Positions 51,518 through 59,463 of a stretch of 64,000 nt of DNA are shown in pieces. The number at the start of each line of letters is the position of its first letter. Within the stretch, counting starts at the first letter, position 1. The notes under the pieces were generated by a model. The model did not search any database. It was not told the DNA's origin and saw only the letters and a program-made list of their open reading frames with translations. The position numbers and the translations under genes were made by a program. Origin of the DNA: Gp6-AA40 sp963772955 (GTDB lineage: Bacteria > Acidobacteriota > Vicinamibacteria > Vicinamibacterales > UBA2999); NCBI GenBank assembly GCA_963772955.1, contig CAVYZF010000020.1, forward strand, positions 1-64,000. The letters are read 5' to 3'.

Positions 51518-54273
51518 ACCGGCATGTCCTCCCACCTGCGTACCGAATAGTGGAGTGGTTTGGTCCAAAGACTTTCGAGCCCTTCGAGAATGTCCGACGC
51601 CCAGCCAAAGACGTTGCGGCCGGCGACAATGCGACGCATGGCGCGCATGCGCGCCCGCCGCTCGTCGAGCGGCATGTCGATCGCCTGGAGCAACGCGTCG
51701 GCAAATCCGTCCACGTCGTACGGGTTGATGATCACGGCTTCACGGAGTTCCTGTGCCGCCCCCGCCAGCCTGCTGAGCACCAACACGCCATCGTCATCAT
51801 CGCGCGCGGACACGAATTCCTTGGCAACAAGGTTCATACCGTCGTGTAACGAACTGACGATACAGAAGTCAGCCAGGCGATAGAGCGCGACCAGGCTGGT
51901 GATCGTCAGCGCCCTGGTGTGGTAGTGCACGGCTGGCGCACCGCCGGGAACCCGGTGGCGGGCATTGATGGCTGCGATACGTTGCCCGATCTCAGCTTCG
52001 ATCGCGGCGTAGCTGTCGATCTCGGATCGGGACGGCACGCCAATCTGCACGAAGGTCAGCTTGCCACGAAGCGCGGGCCGGCGGGTCAGGAGCGCATCCA
52101 GGGCATCGAGCCGCTCGGGGATGCCCTTCGTGTAGTCGAGTCGATCGACGCCGATGCCGATGATCTCGGCGGACAGCTTGAACAGACGCGCGAGGCGCGC
52201 CTGCTCGTTGGCGAGCGAGGGCTCTGCGGCAATGGCCTGGATGCGATCGTAGTCGACGCCGATCGGCACGGAGACAACCGTCGTGCTGCGATCCCCGAAA
52301 CGCACGCGCGAGAGCTCGTGTTCGACTTCCACGTCGAGCTCTTCCTCGACGGCAAGGAGGAAGTTGCGGCGGTCGCGCTCCAACTGGAAGGCGAGCAGAT
52401 CGTTCGCAAGGAGGCCCGTCAGGATCTCCGCTCCCCACGGACATATCCGGAAGCGATCGGGATACGGCCACGGAATATGCCAGAAGAGCGCCGTACGCGC
52501 CTCCGGCAGGCGGGCGCGAAGCGCGGGGGCGACCAGCGCGAGGTGATAGTCCTGGATGAAGACGGGAATGTTGGAGTTGCCCACCTCCTCACTGACGGCC
52601 TTGGCGAAACGGGTGTTGATGTCACGGTAGGCGGCCCAGTCTTCAGAACGAAACTGCGGCCGCACATCCACGAGGTGACAGAGCGGCCAGAGCCCCTCGT
52701 TCGCGAAGCCGTTGTAGTACGCGGAGAAGGTCGGCTCCTCGAGCCACAGCCGGCGCAGCTCGTACGACGGGCTCTCGGGTGGAACGAGCACCCGGTCTGA
52801 CTTGTCGACGACCTCACGATCGGCGGGTCCCGCACCGTGCGCGACCCACACACCATTGCGTTCGCGCATGAGAGCGTCGAGCGCGACGGCGACACCGCCA
52901 GTCGCCGCGGTCGCCACGATGCGTCCGCGTTCATCCTGACGATGAAGGTACGGCTCGCGATTCGAGACCACGACCAGAGGGCTGCGCGGCGGAGGATTGA
53001 GGTCGCCGCTGCGCGACAGGCCGTAGCGGAAGAGCAGCGGACCAAAGAGCTCGTGAACCGCGATGAACGCGACGAGCAGCGCCTGGATTCGCGGTCCCCA
53101 GTCTGCGAACTCCGACGCGACGAGCGCCGCGAATCCGAGCGTGATTCCCGCCTGCGAGACGAGCCCTGTCCAGATGTAGGAACCCACCGTCGGGTCGATG
53201 CCCGACGATCGCACGCCCAGAGCCACGCCGAGCCTGATGAAGAGCAGTCGCAGCGCAGACAAGGCGATGACGATGACGCCGCTCTGGGCGAGCACGTCGA
53301 GCCGCAGCGAGGTGCCGACGGCGACGAAGAAGATCACGAGCACGGGCAGAGCCGCGCCCTGAACGGCCGTCTTCAGCGCATCACCCTGTGCGAGAGACAG
53401 GTTCTCGATGACGAGACCAGCGGCGACCGCGGCCAGCAGCGGCTCGAACTGCTGCGTGTTGCCGACCTGGCTCAAAAGAGCGCAGACGGCAATCACGACG
53501 AGCGCGACCTCGCGGCCGACGTAGCGCAGATAGAGCGCGAACATCGCACCGACGAACACGCCAAACGCCACCGCTCCGCCGATCTCCCACGTGAATCGCG
53601 CGAGCAGGCTGACGCCGTCGCTCGTCGTCGCACCCACGGCGACGCGCGCAAAGAGCATCGCGAACGAGAACAGGACGAGGAGCACGAGGTCGGCGAGCAC
53701 GACCACCGTCAAGACCGTCTCACTCAGCCGGCCTCGTGCGCCGGTCTCGGTCGTGACCGCCGCGGTCATCGTCGGCGAGAAGCTGATCGTGATGACGACC
53801 AGGAGCGTCACAATCGCGAGCCGTTCAATGCCGCTCGCGTCTGGTGCGATCGAGAGCCAGGGCCACGCGATCCACATCACCAGACCGATGCCGGTCATGG
53901 CCACGACGAGCGTGGTCGCCGTCAGGCGCGCGATGGCGGTGAACTGGTGGCTCAGGCGCTCGAGGTTGAGCGTAAGGCCTGCGATGAGCGCGATGAGTGT
54001 CGTCGCGATGCCGGTGACGAAATGGAGCTGGGACGTCATCGTCTCGGTGATGACGTCGCCGACACTGGGTCCGATCAGGACGCCGAACAGGATGTAGCCG
54101 CTCAGGCGAGGAAGGCGAAACCGGCGGAGCAGGTCGCCGAAGATCCACGCACCGAGCAGAACGAATCCGATTGCCAGCGCGGCGCCGGCAGTCCCCGAGG
54201 CAATCGGGCCCCCGATGGCGCGCACCCACAACACGACCACGACGGCAAGGATCAGCGCGGCGACCTGCTTCAC
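51514..54273 (-). CDS. CPA2-type cation:proton antiporter fused to trehalose-6-phosphate synthase
   Basis: One uninterrupted 919-codon frame. Residues 1-about 415 are a 12-13-helix CPA2 antiporter fold (LRRFRLPRLSGYILFGVLIGPSVG, ISFSPTMTAAVTTETGARGRLSETVLTVVVLADLVLLVLF, VFFVAVGTSLRLDVL). After a linker (GDLNPPPRSP, about 421-430) a complete OtsA follows: LVVVSNREPY, TGGVAVALDALM, HIPWPYPDRF, VDRLDYTKGIPERLDAL, and SSLHDGMNLVAKEFV. OtsA makes trehalose-6-P from UDP-glucose and glucose-6-P; the antiporter domain would place it at the inner membrane. The transporter's Asp pair is partly lost (VLAD instead of LDD), so transport activity is uncertain. GTG 54273 overlaps the upstream stop (GTGA). 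No internal start or stop is visible between domains. Confidence 0.92.
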   Translation of the reverse strand: MKQVAALILAVVVVLWVRAIGGPIASGTAGAALAIGFVLLGAWIFGDLLRRFRLPRLSGYILFGVLIGPSVGDVITETMTSQLHFVTGIATTLIALIAGLTLNLERLSHQFTAIARLTATTLVVAMTGIGLVMWIAWPWLSIAPDASGIERLAIVTLLVVITISFSPTMTAAVTTETGARGRLSETVLTVVVLADLVLLVLFSFAMLFARVAVGATTSDGVSLLARFTWEIGGAVAFGVFVGAMFALYLRYVGREVALVVIAVCALLSQVGNTQQFEPLLAAVAAGLVIENLSLAQGDALKTAVQGAALPVLVIFFVAVGTSLRLDVLAQSGVIVIALSALRLLFIRLGVALGVRSSGIDPTVGSYIWTGLVSQAGITLGFAALVASEFADWGPRIQALLVAFIAVHELFGPLLFRYGLSRSGDLNPPPRSPLVVVSNREPYLHRQDERGRIVATAATGGVAVALDALMRERNGVWVAHGAGPADREVVDKSDRVLVPPESPSYELRRLWLEEPTFSAYYNGFANEGLWPLCHLVDVRPQFRSEDWAAYRDINTRFAKAVSEEVGNSNIPVFIQDYHLALVAPALRARLPEARTALFWHIPWPYPDRFRICPWGAEILTGLLANDLLAFQLERDRRNFLLAVEEELDVEVEHELSRVRFGDRSTTVVSVPIGVDYDRIQAIAAEPSLANEQARLARLFKLSAEIIGIGVDRLDYTKGIPERLDALDALLTRRPALRGKLTFVQIGVPSRSEIDSYAAIEAEIGQRIAAINARHRVPGGAPAVHYHTRALTITSLVALYRLADFCIVSSLHDGMNLVAKEFVSARDDDDGVLVLSRLAGAAQELREAVIINPYDVDGFADALLQAIDMPLDERRARMRAMRRIVAGRNVFGWASDILEGLESLWTKPLHYSVRRWEDMPV

Positions 54274-55448
54274 TCGTGTGCCTCCGTGGGACGCCACAGC
54301 GCCGCAACCAACTGTGAGCCGATACTGCCAAGCACCGTCGCACCAAGGACGGCCGCCGCCGCTCCGCCCATCATCGACGAGGCGTCGAGCGCGAACGCGA
54401 TGCCGAAGATTCCGGGAGGCAGGAGCGTCGAGGTGACGCGTTCAGGAATCACCACGCCCGGGGCTCGCCGTGTCAGCCACGCGCCCACGAGTTTGCCGGC
54501 GACACGAAGCAGCAGGTAGGCCATGGCGAGTATCAGAATCCAGCCGGAGAACGTTGTCTTCGCGCCAGCAGTCAGCAACATGAGCACGACGAGCGGATGA
54601 CGGAGATAGCGGACGTCCCGCTCGATGCAGTCTCGTGCGACGCCACCGACATATCCCCAGAACAGACCGGCGAGCAGCCCGCCGACCAGTGCGGAGAGTG
54701 ACAGGTAGTCGGCGATTCCGCCAACGAGCAGCAGTGCGGCGATGGAGAACACGCGCTGCTCGGTGCTCGGCAATGTATCCGCGAGTAGCAGCCACGCCGT
54801 CCCCGAGATCAGAAGTGCGAGGATCGCGGCTTGAATCGTCAGGCCGAGAGACGCGAGCGGAGAAAACGAATGGAGGAATGCGAGTACGACGCCGCCGACG
54901 ACCGACGGAAGCAGCCCGTCGAGATCGCGCATGCGAATCGCTGCGGGGCGGAGACGATCCGGGTCGGCGTCGGGGAGCGTGGCCGACATCGACGCGCACA
55001 CGCCGGCCAGCACGGCGATCAGCTGCGTGGCTTCGAATTCCGGCGACGCGGGCATGACGAGCCACACGCCGACGGCGACGAGCACGCCGGTCACCAGCGA
55101 TTCGAGGCTCGCCTTGCGCAGTAGCGACCAGCGATGTGGCGCGGCCGGTCGCATCAGCTCGAGTCCAGCAAGGATGCCGAGCGCCGCGACAGCGACGGGG
55201 ATGACGGGATCGAGAACGGCCAGTACGCCGGGCGTGATGATGGCGAGGCCTTCAGGACCGAGTGCCACACCGAGCAGCAGAATCAGGACGACCGGAACGG
55301 CACCGGTGGACCAGCTGAGACCGAAGCGCACGTGCCAAGGCAGGTCGCGCGGAGGAAGCGCGCGCGTCGCATCGATGCGATCGAGCTCCACTTCGCCTGT
55401 CTGAACGTCCGGTGCGATGACCTCGGAGTGGAATGAATCCGCCATCAT
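54270..55448 (-). CDS. CPA2-like integral membrane protein
   Basis: 392 residues, about 11-12 predicted helices, no other domain. It has pieces typical of sodium:proton exchangers: FLHSFSPLASLGLTIQAAILALL, YLSLSALVGGLLAGLFWGYV, and LLTAGAKTTFSGWILILAMAYLLLRVAGKLVGAWLTRR followed by the LLPPGIFGIAFALD glycine-rich helix. RDLDGLLPSVVGG may correspond to the charged helix. ATG 55448 overlaps the PDZ-gene stop. Its partner is the fused antiporter, so the two may form a heteromer. Ion selectivity is unknown. Confidence 0.78.
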   Translation of the reverse strand: MMADSFHSEVIAPDVQTGEVELDRIDATRALPPRDLPWHVRFGLSWSTGAVPVVLILLLGVALGPEGLAIITPGVLAVLDPVIPVAVAALGILAGLELMRPAAPHRWSLLRKASLESLVTGVLVAVGVWLVMPASPEFEATQLIAVLAGVCASMSATLPDADPDRLRPAAIRMRDLDGLLPSVVGGVVLAFLHSFSPLASLGLTIQAAILALLISGTAWLLLADTLPSTEQRVFSIAALLLVGGIADYLSLSALVGGLLAGLFWGYVGGVARDCIERDVRYLRHPLVVLMLLTAGAKTTFSGWILILAMAYLLLRVAGKLVGAWLTRRAPGVVIPERVTSTLLPPGIFGIAFALDASSMMGGAAAAVLGATVLGSIGSQLVAALWRPTEAHE

Positions 55449-56722
55449 TTCACCAGCCCCACGACGAGGTGCGTCCGGCCCCTCGTGATCGCGAGCATGA
55501 TCGCCTCGCCCGTCCGAGCCGATCGGAAAGCGTTGCTCATCTGCGCCGCCGTGGGTGCGGTGATCCGTCCGACGAGAGTGATGATGTCTCCCTCCTGCAG
55601 GCGCGCCGCACTGGCCGCCGAACCAGGATCGATGCGCACGACGGTCGTGCCGACGCCCGGAACAGTCTTCATTTCCAGGCCCAACGAGGAACCCGGCGCC
55701 GAGGTGCTCGCGGCCGGCACCGTGAACTGAACGTCCAGCGACTTGCCGCCTCGTCGCACGTGCATGACGAGTGGGCCGACTGGCAAGCGGCTGCTCGCGA
55801 CCTCCCAATCTCTCGCGTGTGCGATCGCGCGGGCATTCACCGACTCGATCACATCTCCGACGTGGATGTGTTTTGCTGCGGGCCCACGTGGATCGACCCA
55901 CGCAACCACAACACCTTGATTTGCGCCGGTGGCTTTCGCAAGCGTCAGCGTCAACGGCCGAACCTCGAGGTGAAGGTCCACGGCCGGCGCCCGTTCGCCG
56001 TCGATGATATGGGTCGCCTCTTCACGCACGATCTCCCACGGCACGATCGCCAGGCCTGAGGGCTCTTGCACGACGAGGCCGGCGATCTCTCCCGATGTGG
56101 TGAAGACGAATGACGACGTCGTCAGGTCTGTGTCATCGGGTACCGACCAGATGGCGCCTGGCCATGCGGGGCTGTGCGTCTCGTGCAGTGAGCCGACCAG
56201 AACAGGCCGCAGGAAAACCCCCGAAGGTGTGCCGAGCGTGGCCATGAAGTACTGGGGACTGTTGAGAGAGGGCGGCATCCACGGCGGGACACCGACTGGC
56301 GTGACATCCTCCTTCGTGCGAACGATGGCCAGGCCCGTGACACGATCGGCGGCGATGACCTCCTCCTGGTTCGACAGCTGGTCGCCGCGTCGAAGAAGGA
56401 CGATGGCGGCGTTGCTCCGCAGTCGCATCGCCGTCAACTGTTTGGGAGTCGAGTCGGTGATGTCCCCACCGCTCGATGCCGCGACTGTCAGCCACGTTGT
56501 CGACAGCCTGTCCCGCAACTCGGCGATCTCTCCGGCGAGGTTTGCAAATCGCGGTGCGGACGATAACTGGGAGAGCAGCGAGGGGATCGGATTGGGGCTG
56601 GGCGACTGCCCAGGAAACCGGATACGCGCAAGCACCCAGAGCGCGAGCAAGGCGACGAGGGCTGCGGCGAGCAGCTGACGCGTCTCGCGCGAAACACGAC
56701 CGCGGAAAGCGTGCGTGGACAT
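55445..56722 (-). CDS. Membrane-anchored HtrA-like pseudoprotease with two PDZ domains
   Basis: N-terminal transmembrane helix (LLAAALVALLALWVLARI), then a region resembling an HtrA trypsin-like domain (VIAADRVTGLAIVRT keeps the Asp region) in which the serine loop GNSGGP is replaced by TSSFVFTTSGEIAGLVV, so it should be inactive. Two PDZ domains follow (GVVVAWVDPRGPAAKHIHVGDVIESVNARAI; VVRIDPGSAASAARLQEGDIITLVGRI). 425 residues. First of four genes overlapping by four bases with the antiporter-trehalose genes; a plausible periplasmic sensor or scaffold for them. Confidence 0.82.
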   Translation of the reverse strand: MSTHAFRGRVSRETRQLLAAALVALLALWVLARIRFPGQSPSPNPIPSLLSQLSSAPRFANLAGEIAELRDRLSTTWLTVAASSGGDITDSTPKQLTAMRLRSNAAIVLLRRGDQLSNQEEVIAADRVTGLAIVRTKEDVTPVGVPPWMPPSLNSPQYFMATLGTPSGVFLRPVLVGSLHETHSPAWPGAIWSVPDDTDLTTSSFVFTTSGEIAGLVVQEPSGLAIVPWEIVREEATHIIDGERAPAVDLHLEVRPLTLTLAKATGANQGVVVAWVDPRGPAAKHIHVGDVIESVNARAIAHARDWEVASSRLPVGPLVMHVRRGGKSLDVQFTVPAASTSAPGSSLGLEMKTVPGVGTTVVRIDPGSAASAARLQEGDIITLVGRITAPTAAQMSNAFRSARTGEAIMLAITRGRTHLVVGLVK

Positions 56723-56876
56723 GGGTTCAGTCGTCGGCGCGAGCCCCGTAGTGTGGCATCTTCCGGGTGAGGAAACGATAGAGTTGACGTCCGTCGTATC
56801 TCATCCCGACACGCGGTTCACGCACGAGCGGGGTCCAACGAGGACCCGAACGCCGATCACACATGGAGACTTTGGA

Positions 56877-57497
56877 ATGCGTCACTCGTTTGTAATCCTT
56901 CTATTGATTAGCTGTGTAACTCTGCCACTCTCGGCGCAGTCCCCTCAAGGCTGGAAGATGCGCGTTGATCGCAGCCAGAATGCTCAGGATCCCGACGATC
57001 GGCCGGACCTTGCCTTCAAAACGCAGGGCAAGGGCTTCCTCGTGAAGGGTGGTCCGGCTGGAACCTTCTGGAACGCCAGCAATAACGCTGCCGGTAGCTA
57101 CACCCTTAAGGCCACGTTCAACCTCAACGAGCCGAGCAGTCACCCGAACTTCTACGGTCTGGTTTTTGGCGGATCTCAGTTGGACGCCGCCGCCCAGGCC
57201 TACACCTACTTCGTGGTCGCGCAGGACGGTTCATTCCTGATTCGCCACCGCAATGGGAACGACCTGAAGGACGTCGCGCGTGCACCGCATGCGTCCGTGA
57301 AACGCCCCGACGCATCGGGTAAGTCTTCGAATACGCTGGAGGTGCGCGTCGCCGCTGACTCCGTGTCGTACGTGGTCAACGGAACGGTCGTGCATACCCT
57401 GGCACGGAACGCGGTGACGACGGACGGCACCGTTGGCTTCCGCGTCAACCATCAGCTCGATGTTGCGGTTGAGGGATTCGAACTTCAGCGCTCGTAG
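56877..57497 (+). CDS. Secreted DUF1080/LamG-like protein
   Basis: Signal peptide MRHSFVILLLISCVTLPLSAQS; then a jelly-roll-like domain: GSYTLKATFNLNEPSSHPNFYGLVFGGSQLD, YTYFVVAQDGSFLIRHRNG, NTLEVRVAADSVSYVVNGTVVHTL and GTVGFRVNHQLDVAVEGFELQ. ATG 56877 has GGAG eight bases upstream. About 206 residues. Distinct from the protein at 22386. Divergent from the trehalose operon; a GGGTCC/GGACCC hairpin lies upstream. Confidence 0.72.
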   Translation: MRHSFVILLLISCVTLPLSAQSPQGWKMRVDRSQNAQDPDDRPDLAFKTQGKGFLVKGGPAGTFWNASNNAAGSYTLKATFNLNEPSSHPNFYGLVFGGSQLDAAAQAYTYFVVAQDGSFLIRHRNGNDLKDVARAPHASVKRPDASGKSSNTLEVRVAADSVSYVVNGTVVHTLARNAVTTDGTVGFRVNHQLDVAVEGFELQRS

Positions 57498-58785
57498 ATG
57501 CAGACAGGCATGCGGTGCCGCATGTCTGTTCGCATTCCTGTTTTCAGGTGGGCCTCAGGGCTCGCCTCTGCTCGCCGCAGCACCGGAAGACTGGCCGCAG
57601 TTTCGTGGGCCGACCGGCCAGGGCCATTCAAGCGAATCAGGATTGCCCGTCCAGTGGAGCGAGACACAGAACATCGCGTGGAAGGTTCCGCTCCTTGGGG
57701 GATGGTCTTCGCCGGTGATAGCGGCCGGTCGCGTGTGGGTCACCGCCGTCGATGCGACTCGCAACAACAGGGGTGAAGACTCCGTCGTCTCGCTCCGTCT
57801 GATCGGTCTCGACGTCGCCACGGGACGCGAGGTCGTCAACGCTGAAGTTTTCAAGATCGCCGGCCCCGGCGCGATCAATCTGAAGAACAGCCGCGCATCG
57901 CCGACGCCGATCGTCGACGGCGATCGCATCTACGTCCACTTCGGTGCCGACGGCACCGCTGCACTCACGACGTCTGGCAAGGTGCTGTGGTCCACGCGGC
58001 TTCGCTACGACGCGCAGCACGGCAACGGCGGCTCGCCGGTGCTTTACCGCGATTTGCTGATCGTCAACTGCGATGGATGGGGTGACGAAGCGTACGTCGT
58101 CGCACTCGACACAAAGACGGGGAAGTCACGGTGGCACACCTCGCGCCGGCGCCCGTGGAGCCAGGCCTATTCGACGCCGCTCCTGATCCGCGTTGGCGAT
58201 GACGATCAGGTCGTCTCCGTCGGCGCCTATCGCGCAGTGGCCTACGAGCCTCTGACCGGAAAAGAAATCTGGCGCGTCAGCTACGGTGAGGGTTTCTCCA
58301 ACGTCCCGCGTCCCGTGTTCGGCCAGGGGCTCGTGTTCATCGCAACAGGATTTCAGGAGCCGTCGCTGATGGCGGTTCGCGCGGACGGCCGCGGCGATGT
58401 GACGCGAACGCACGTCGCGTGGAAGCTGACGCGCGGCGCGCCATACACTCCGTCGCCGATCCTCGTGGGTGACGAGCTCTATTATCTCAGCGACACCGGA
58501 GTCCTGTCGTGCGTCGACGCGAAGACAGGACAGATGCTCTGGCAACAGCGCCTCGGCGGCAACTACTCCGCGTCGCCGATCTTCGCTGACGGGCGGATCT
58601 ACGCTCTCAGCGAAGAAGGCATGACGACGGTCTTCGCGCCGGGTAAGGCGTTTCAACGACTCGGCGTGAATCGGCTCGACGGGACGACACTCGCCTCGAT
58701 CGCGGTCTCGGACGGCTCGTTCTTCATCCGTACAGACACGCACCTCTATCGGATCGCCGCTCGCGACGCGAAGCCGACGTTATGA
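57460..58785 (+). CDS. Secreted PQQ-like beta-propeller protein
   Basis: Repeated blades of the PQQ/quinoprotein type (LVIAAGRVWV, LIGLDVATGREV, VALDTKTGKSRWHTS, AYEPLTGKEIWRVSYG, CVDAKTGQMLWQQRLGGNYSASPIF), preceded by APEDWPQFRGPTGQGHSSESGLPVQW as in secreted family members. The start is unclear: ATG 57460 overlaps the previous gene by 38 bases and gives a plausible signal (ACLFAFLFSGGPQGSPLLAAA). Alternatively one extra base near 57511-57516 could join the ATG at 57498, right after the previous TAG, to the signal sequence. Confidence 0.8.
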   Translation: MLRLRDSNFSARRCRQACGAACLFAFLFSGGPQGSPLLAAAPEDWPQFRGPTGQGHSSESGLPVQWSETQNIAWKVPLLGGWSSPVIAAGRVWVTAVDATRNNRGEDSVVSLRLIGLDVATGREVVNAEVFKIAGPGAINLKNSRASPTPIVDGDRIYVHFGADGTAALTTSGKVLWSTRLRYDAQHGNGGSPVLYRDLLIVNCDGWGDEAYVVALDTKTGKSRWHTSRRRPWSQAYSTPLLIRVGDDDQVVSVGAYRAVAYEPLTGKEIWRVSYGEGFSNVPRPVFGQGLVFIATGFQEPSLMAVRADGRGDVTRTHVAWKLTRGAPYTPSPILVGDELYYLSDTGVLSCVDAKTGQMLWQQRLGGNYSASPIFADGRIYALSEEGMTTVFAPGKAFQRLGVNRLDGTTLASIAVSDGSFFIRTDTHLYRIAARDAKPTL

Positions 58786-58836
58786 TCGCCAGACGCCGGT
58801 CACTATCAAGCCATCCTGAAGCGAGCGTCCGCTCGA

Positions 58837-59463
58837 TCAGCGAACAGTGGTCAATAGAGGGTGTAACGTGGCGACGCGGTACATATAGCCGCCCGTGCTC
58901 GCATATTGTTGCGACGCGGCCGCCTTCAGGTGTGTGAGTCCCGCCGTCTTGTTTCCCGTCGCTTCGTAGTAAAGCCCCACGTAGAGTTCGGCGTAAAAGC
59001 GCGCTGATGCGGACTGTCCCGCAGCGGCCAGCACGGAGTCCGGCGTCATGCTCCCTTTGAACATCTCGTAGACCTCGCGCATGGGCGAGCGTTGATCGGG
59101 TCCGACCGGCAGGAGCGCCGATCGCGCCTTTGCAGGCGACTCGGCGTGTGCCACACAGAGGAAGTGCCACGCCGGGTTCTCGACGTCGTTTGGGTTGACG
59201 GTGCGATGCGACTCGAACTGCTTCCTGCAGTCGTCGTAACGCCCGACGTAGTACAACGCGATGCCGCGCTGCCAGAGCTCCGGGGCTGCGTCCGGGACGA
59301 GCGTCACGACTCGATCGAAACCAGTGACCGATGCCTTGATCCGTCCCGCGAGGAAATCGTCGATGGCCCGGTCGAGCACGCTGCGAGGATTCTCAGCGGG
59401 TGGCTGCTGCGCGGATATCGCGGCAAGGGCCACGATCGAGATGATGATGACGAGGCCCTTCAC
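58837..59463 (-). CDS. Secreted TPR-like protein
   Basis: Signal peptide MKGLVIIISIVALAAISAQ and helical pairs resembling TPRs: DRAIDDFLAGRIKASVTGFDRVVTLVPDAAPELWQRGIALYYVGRYDDCRKQFESHRTVNPND and AELYVGLYYEATGNKTAGLTHLKAAASQQY. 208 residues; similar in layout to NlpI-type lipoproteins but lacking a lipobox. Overlaps the propeller gene upstream by four bases (ATGA). Convergent with the gene at 57460. Confidence 0.7.
   Translation of the reverse strand: MKGLVIIISIVALAAISAQQPPAENPRSVLDRAIDDFLAGRIKASVTGFDRVVTLVPDAAPELWQRGIALYYVGRYDDCRKQFESHRTVNPNDVENPAWHFLCVAHAESPAKARSALLPVGPDQRSPMREVYEMFKGSMTPDSVLAAAGQSASARFYAELYVGLYYEATGNKTAGLTHLKAAASQQYASTGGYMYRVATLHPLLTTVR

Noticed and set aside
50536..54273. 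Artefactual join of separate antiporter and otsA genes by a lost stop codon
   Set aside because: The linker is in frame, no start codon with a ribosome binding site precedes the OtsA domain, and the surrounding 10 kb shows no indels; still listed as a check in the finding.
48953..54519. Large frames opposite pepA (48953-50407) and the antiporter-OtsA gene (52837-54519)
   Set aside because: Both are antisense to genes with clear motifs; the translations are Arg/Asp/Glu-rich without folds.
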